64,000 nt of DNA, from contig JASMDX010000075.1 of NCBI GenBank assembly GCA_030752605.1, positions 24,479-88,478 on the forward strand. Reading direction: 5' to 3'. Below the pieces are notes generated by a model. The model was not told the origin of the DNA and ran no database searches. It saw only the letters and a list, made by a program, of their open reading frames with translations. Origin of the DNA: GCA-2731375 sp002731375 (GTDB taxonomy: Bacteria; Pseudomonadota; Alphaproteobacteria; GCA-2731375). Shown here in pieces: positions 61,992 through 64,000 of the stretch; within the stretch, counting starts at the first letter, position 1; the number at the start of each line of letters is the position of its first letter. The translations under genes and the position numbers were made by a program.

Positions 61992-62915
61992 ATGCAAAGA
62001 CGCGGCTTTGGCAAGACCGGCCTGGAAGTTTCCATGCTTGGATTCGGCGGCGCGCCTGTTGGTTTTCTGGAGACGGAACAGATTGAGGTTGCTGAACTAC
62101 TCAATAAGTTGCTGGATCAGGGCGTCAATCTGATCGATACGGCGGCGGGTTATGACGGTTCGGAAGAGATGATCGGCAAGACCATCGGCCATCGCCGGGA
62201 CGAATATATTCTGGTCTCGAAATGCGGCCGGGCCATGGACGGTGTCGCGGGTGAGGCCTGGTCGGCGGAAGTGATTGATAACACCTTGGATAGGGCGCTG
62301 CGACGGCTGCGGACTGATTATCTGGATGTCATGTTGTTGCATTCTTGCGAATTGGAAGTCCTGCTACAGGGCGAGGCCGTCGGTGCCCTGGTGAGGGCGC
62401 GGGATGCTGGCAAGATCCGCTTTCTAGGTTATGCCGGCGATAACGAGGCTGCGGCCTACGCCGCCGGCCTGGACGATGTGGCGGTGATCGAAACCTCCAT
62501 TTCTATTTGCGATCAGTCGAATATCGAGAACGTGTTGACGCCCTGCCAAAAGAATAACGTGGGCACCATCGCCAAGCGTTCCATCGCCAACGCGGCCTGG
62601 AAAGATATCTCGGAGCAGCGCGGCATGTATGTGAACTACGCCGTAACCTACGGCCAGCGCCTGGCGGCCATGGCCATCACGCCGGAGGATCTGGGCCATA
62701 GCGTTGATGCCTGGCCGGAGATCGCCCTGCGATTTACGCTATCGCAGCCGGGCCTGAGCTGCGCTATCGTCGGCACCACCAAGGCCAGCCATGTGGCCAC
62801 GAACCTGGCGGCGGCGGCCAAGGGACCGCTGCTCGCCGATGAGGTCGCCGCGCTGCGTGCGGCATTTCAGAAGGCTGAAGCTGTGGCTGGCGAAACGTGG
62901 TTGGGACAAACCTGA
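61992..62915 (+). CDS. Aldo/keto reductase
   Basis: 307-residue NADPH-dependent reductase. The catalytic Asp and Tyr are in NLIDTAAGYDGSEEM, the Lys in ILVSKCG, and the His in VMLLHSCELE. The N-terminus MQRRGFGKTGLEVSMLGFGGAPVG is usual. GGGAGGA lies about eight bases before the ATG. The formamidase gene starts inside the stop (TGATG), so they are coupled. May reduce an aldehyde or ketone produced by the neighbouring hydrolases. Confidence 0.85.
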   Translation: MQRRGFGKTGLEVSMLGFGGAPVGFLETEQIEVAELLNKLLDQGVNLIDTAAGYDGSEEMIGKTIGHRRDEYILVSKCGRAMDGVAGEAWSAEVIDNTLDRALRRLRTDYLDVMLLHSCELEVLLQGEAVGALVRARDAGKIRFLGYAGDNEAAAYAAGLDDVAVIETSISICDQSNIENVLTPCQKNNVGTIAKRSIANAAWKDISEQRGMYVNYAVTYGQRLAAMAITPEDLGHSVDAWPEIALRFTLSQPGLSCAIVGTTKASHVATNLAAAAKGPLLADEVAALRAAFQKAEAVAGETWLGQT

Positions 62916-63856
62916 TGGCGAACGTAGTCGATGCGCGGCCCGACAATATCCATTGGGGCTATTTTGAGGCTGAGCGGCCAGCGGTGGCTGAGGTCAATTC
63001 CGGTGATCAGGTTACCATCCGCACGTATTCCGGCGCGCCCAATGTGACGCCGGATGACGGCGAGCCGTTCGAGGTGGCGGCGGAACAGCGCGCCATTCAT
63101 GATCAGGTCACCAGGCGGCAGGTGCCCGGCCATATCCTGACCGGCCCTGTGGCGGTCAAGGGTGCGATGCCCGGCATGGTGCTGGAAGTGCGTATCCTGG
63201 ATATTGAGTTAGCGGCGGATTGGGGCTGGAACATCATTCGGCCCGGCGCCGGCGCGCTGCCTGATGACTTTTCCGAGGAACGGCTGTTCCACATCGGCCT
63301 GGATAAGGTGTGCCAGGTCGGCAAGTTGCCGTGGGGCCAGGAAATCCCCCTGGCGCCATTCTTTGGTGTCATGGGGGTGGCTCCGCCGCCGGAGCGGGGG
63401 ACGATCACCTCGATCATCCCTGGCGATTTCGGCGGCAATCTAGACCTGAAACACCTAGTCGCCGGCACAACATTGTATTTGCCGATCTTTGTCGAGAACG
63501 CGAATTTCTCCGTTGGCGATGGCCATGCGGCCCAGGGCAATGGCGAGGTTTGTGTTACAGCGATTGAAACCGGCCTGAATGGTACGTTTGAGTTGATCGT
63601 CCGCGACGATCTGCATTTCACAATGCCACGGGCCGAAACACCAACGCATCACATTACCATGGGCATCAATCCTGATCTGGACGAAGCCGCCCGCCAGGCG
63701 CTGCGCGAAATGATTACCCTGATTTGTGAATGCAGCGAACTATCCCGCGAGGAAGCCTATACGCTTTGTTCCATATGCTGCGACATGGAGGTGACGCAGC
63801 TGGTCAATCAGCATGTGGGTGCACACGCCATGCTGTTGAAGGACCGGTTGCCTTAG
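62915..63856 (+). CDS. Acetamidase/formamidase (FmdA-like)
   Basis: 313-residue FmdA/AmdA-family amidohydrolase that would split formamide or acetamide into acid and ammonia. Typical segments: HWGYFEAERPAVAEVNSGDQV, GHILTGPVAVKGAMPGMVLEVRI, and GDGHAAQGNGEVCVTAIET with the metal-site residues. The start within TGATG couples it to the reductase gene; an earlier GTG (62897) has no ribosome site. The short length compared with methylotroph FmdA (about 400) is common in the acetamidase branch. Confidence 0.84.
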   Translation: MANVVDARPDNIHWGYFEAERPAVAEVNSGDQVTIRTYSGAPNVTPDDGEPFEVAAEQRAIHDQVTRRQVPGHILTGPVAVKGAMPGMVLEVRILDIELAADWGWNIIRPGAGALPDDFSEERLFHIGLDKVCQVGKLPWGQEIPLAPFFGVMGVAPPPERGTITSIIPGDFGGNLDLKHLVAGTTLYLPIFVENANFSVGDGHAAQGNGEVCVTAIETGLNGTFELIVRDDLHFTMPRAETPTHHITMGINPDLDEAARQALREMITLICECSELSREEAYTLCSICCDMEVTQLVNQHVGAHAMLLKDRLP

Positions 63857-64000
63857 TTAGTCGTCTGTTAAGAACTCGGACAGCGTTGCCATGCCTCTGA
63901 TTTTCGGCGATTTGAAGTAATTGAGATTGCAAGAAAGTGCTGTGTTGGCGATCGTCTTCTTGCGTTTCTGATTCACTTTTCGGCTCGATTGTGATTCCCC
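63857..64000 (-). CDS. Possible C-terminal end of a gene running off the window
   Basis: On the minus strand a frame open to the window edge ends with a stop directly after the FmdA stop. It reads ...TIANTALSCNLNYFKSPKIR and then GMATLSEFLTDD. I do not recognise it. About 47 residues are visible, so it may be chance. Confidence 0.3.
   Translation of the reverse strand, partial: GESQSSRKVNQKRKKTIANTALSCNLNYFKSPKIRGMATLSEFLTDD

Noticed and set aside
1..64000. CRISPR arrays, rRNA, tRNA, intact insertion sequences or prophage
   Set aside because: No regularly spaced repeats, no conserved RNA sequence, no transposase or phage structural genes were found in either strand.

Overview
The window is a dense, mostly metabolic stretch of a proteobacterial chromosome, most likely from the Alphaproteobacteria (Rhodospirillales-like). 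The pointers are a ChvI/ChvG-type two-component pair, an IalB-family secreted protein, oxygen-independent ubiquinone genes of the UbiTUV type, polyamine-type ABC permeases, moderately high GC content, and frequent GTG/TTG starts with strong AGGAG-like ribosome binding sites. I saw no rRNA, tRNA, CRISPR array, prophage or intact insertion sequence. Assignments rest on motifs and family resemblance read by eye; no database search was possible.

Layout. 1-9 kb: tail of a MATE exporter, chvI-chvG, an MFS carrier, a HAD hydrolase/acyl-CoA dehydrogenase pair, thymidylate kinase, two tandem Lin0512-family genes and a glutathione-transferase-like gene. 9-13 kb (minus): ubiT-ubiU-ubiV-ubiD, an apparent operon for oxygen-independent ubiquinone synthesis that includes a decarboxylase. 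13-22.6 kb (minus): a tightly packed seven-gene catabolic operon (MetX-like hydrolase, amidase, AtzH/HpxZ-like protein, hydantoinase A and B, acetolactate-synthase-like enzyme, DadA-like oxidase) that probably takes apart an amide or cyclic-amide compound. 22.6-28.7 kb: alkylsulfatase, Gfo/Idh dehydrogenase and TauD dioxygenase in a plus operon, then a VOC protein divergent from a MocR regulator.

28.7-43 kb: a TerB-like protein, two MhpD-like hydratases, an AT-richer patch with orphan coding stretches, hydrolase and sterol-desaturase genes whose start codons overlap, a CobW GTPase, a frameshifted RraA-family gene beside an FAH-family gene, IalB, then methyltransferase, hydratase, acyl-CoA ligase, long acyl-CoA dehydrogenase and PreA-type enzyme in one direction. 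43-52.8 kb: a class III aminotransferase and a paired (large/small) acyl-CoA dehydrogenase behind a polyamine-type ABC importer, with the importer ATPase and a second amidase divergent. 52.8-57.2 kb: a fragment of an acetylornithine-type aminotransferase, then an RND efflux pump. 57.3-64 kb: an antitoxin with a decayed HigB-like toxin, an FMN hydroxyacid oxidase, an NHL beta-propeller, a polysaccharide-deacetylase-like enzyme, a hydrolase, an aldo/keto reductase and an acetamidase/formamidase.

The recurring theme is breakdown of exotic amides, sulfate esters and CoA-linked acids: several amidases, acyl-CoA dehydrogenases, hydratases and hydrolases with matching transport and regulation. The most interesting signals are the ubiTUVD operon, the hydantoinase-amidase-AtzH operon, the decayed toxin with a preserved antitoxin, the aminotransferase fragment, the RraA frameshift, and the overlapping divergent start codons.
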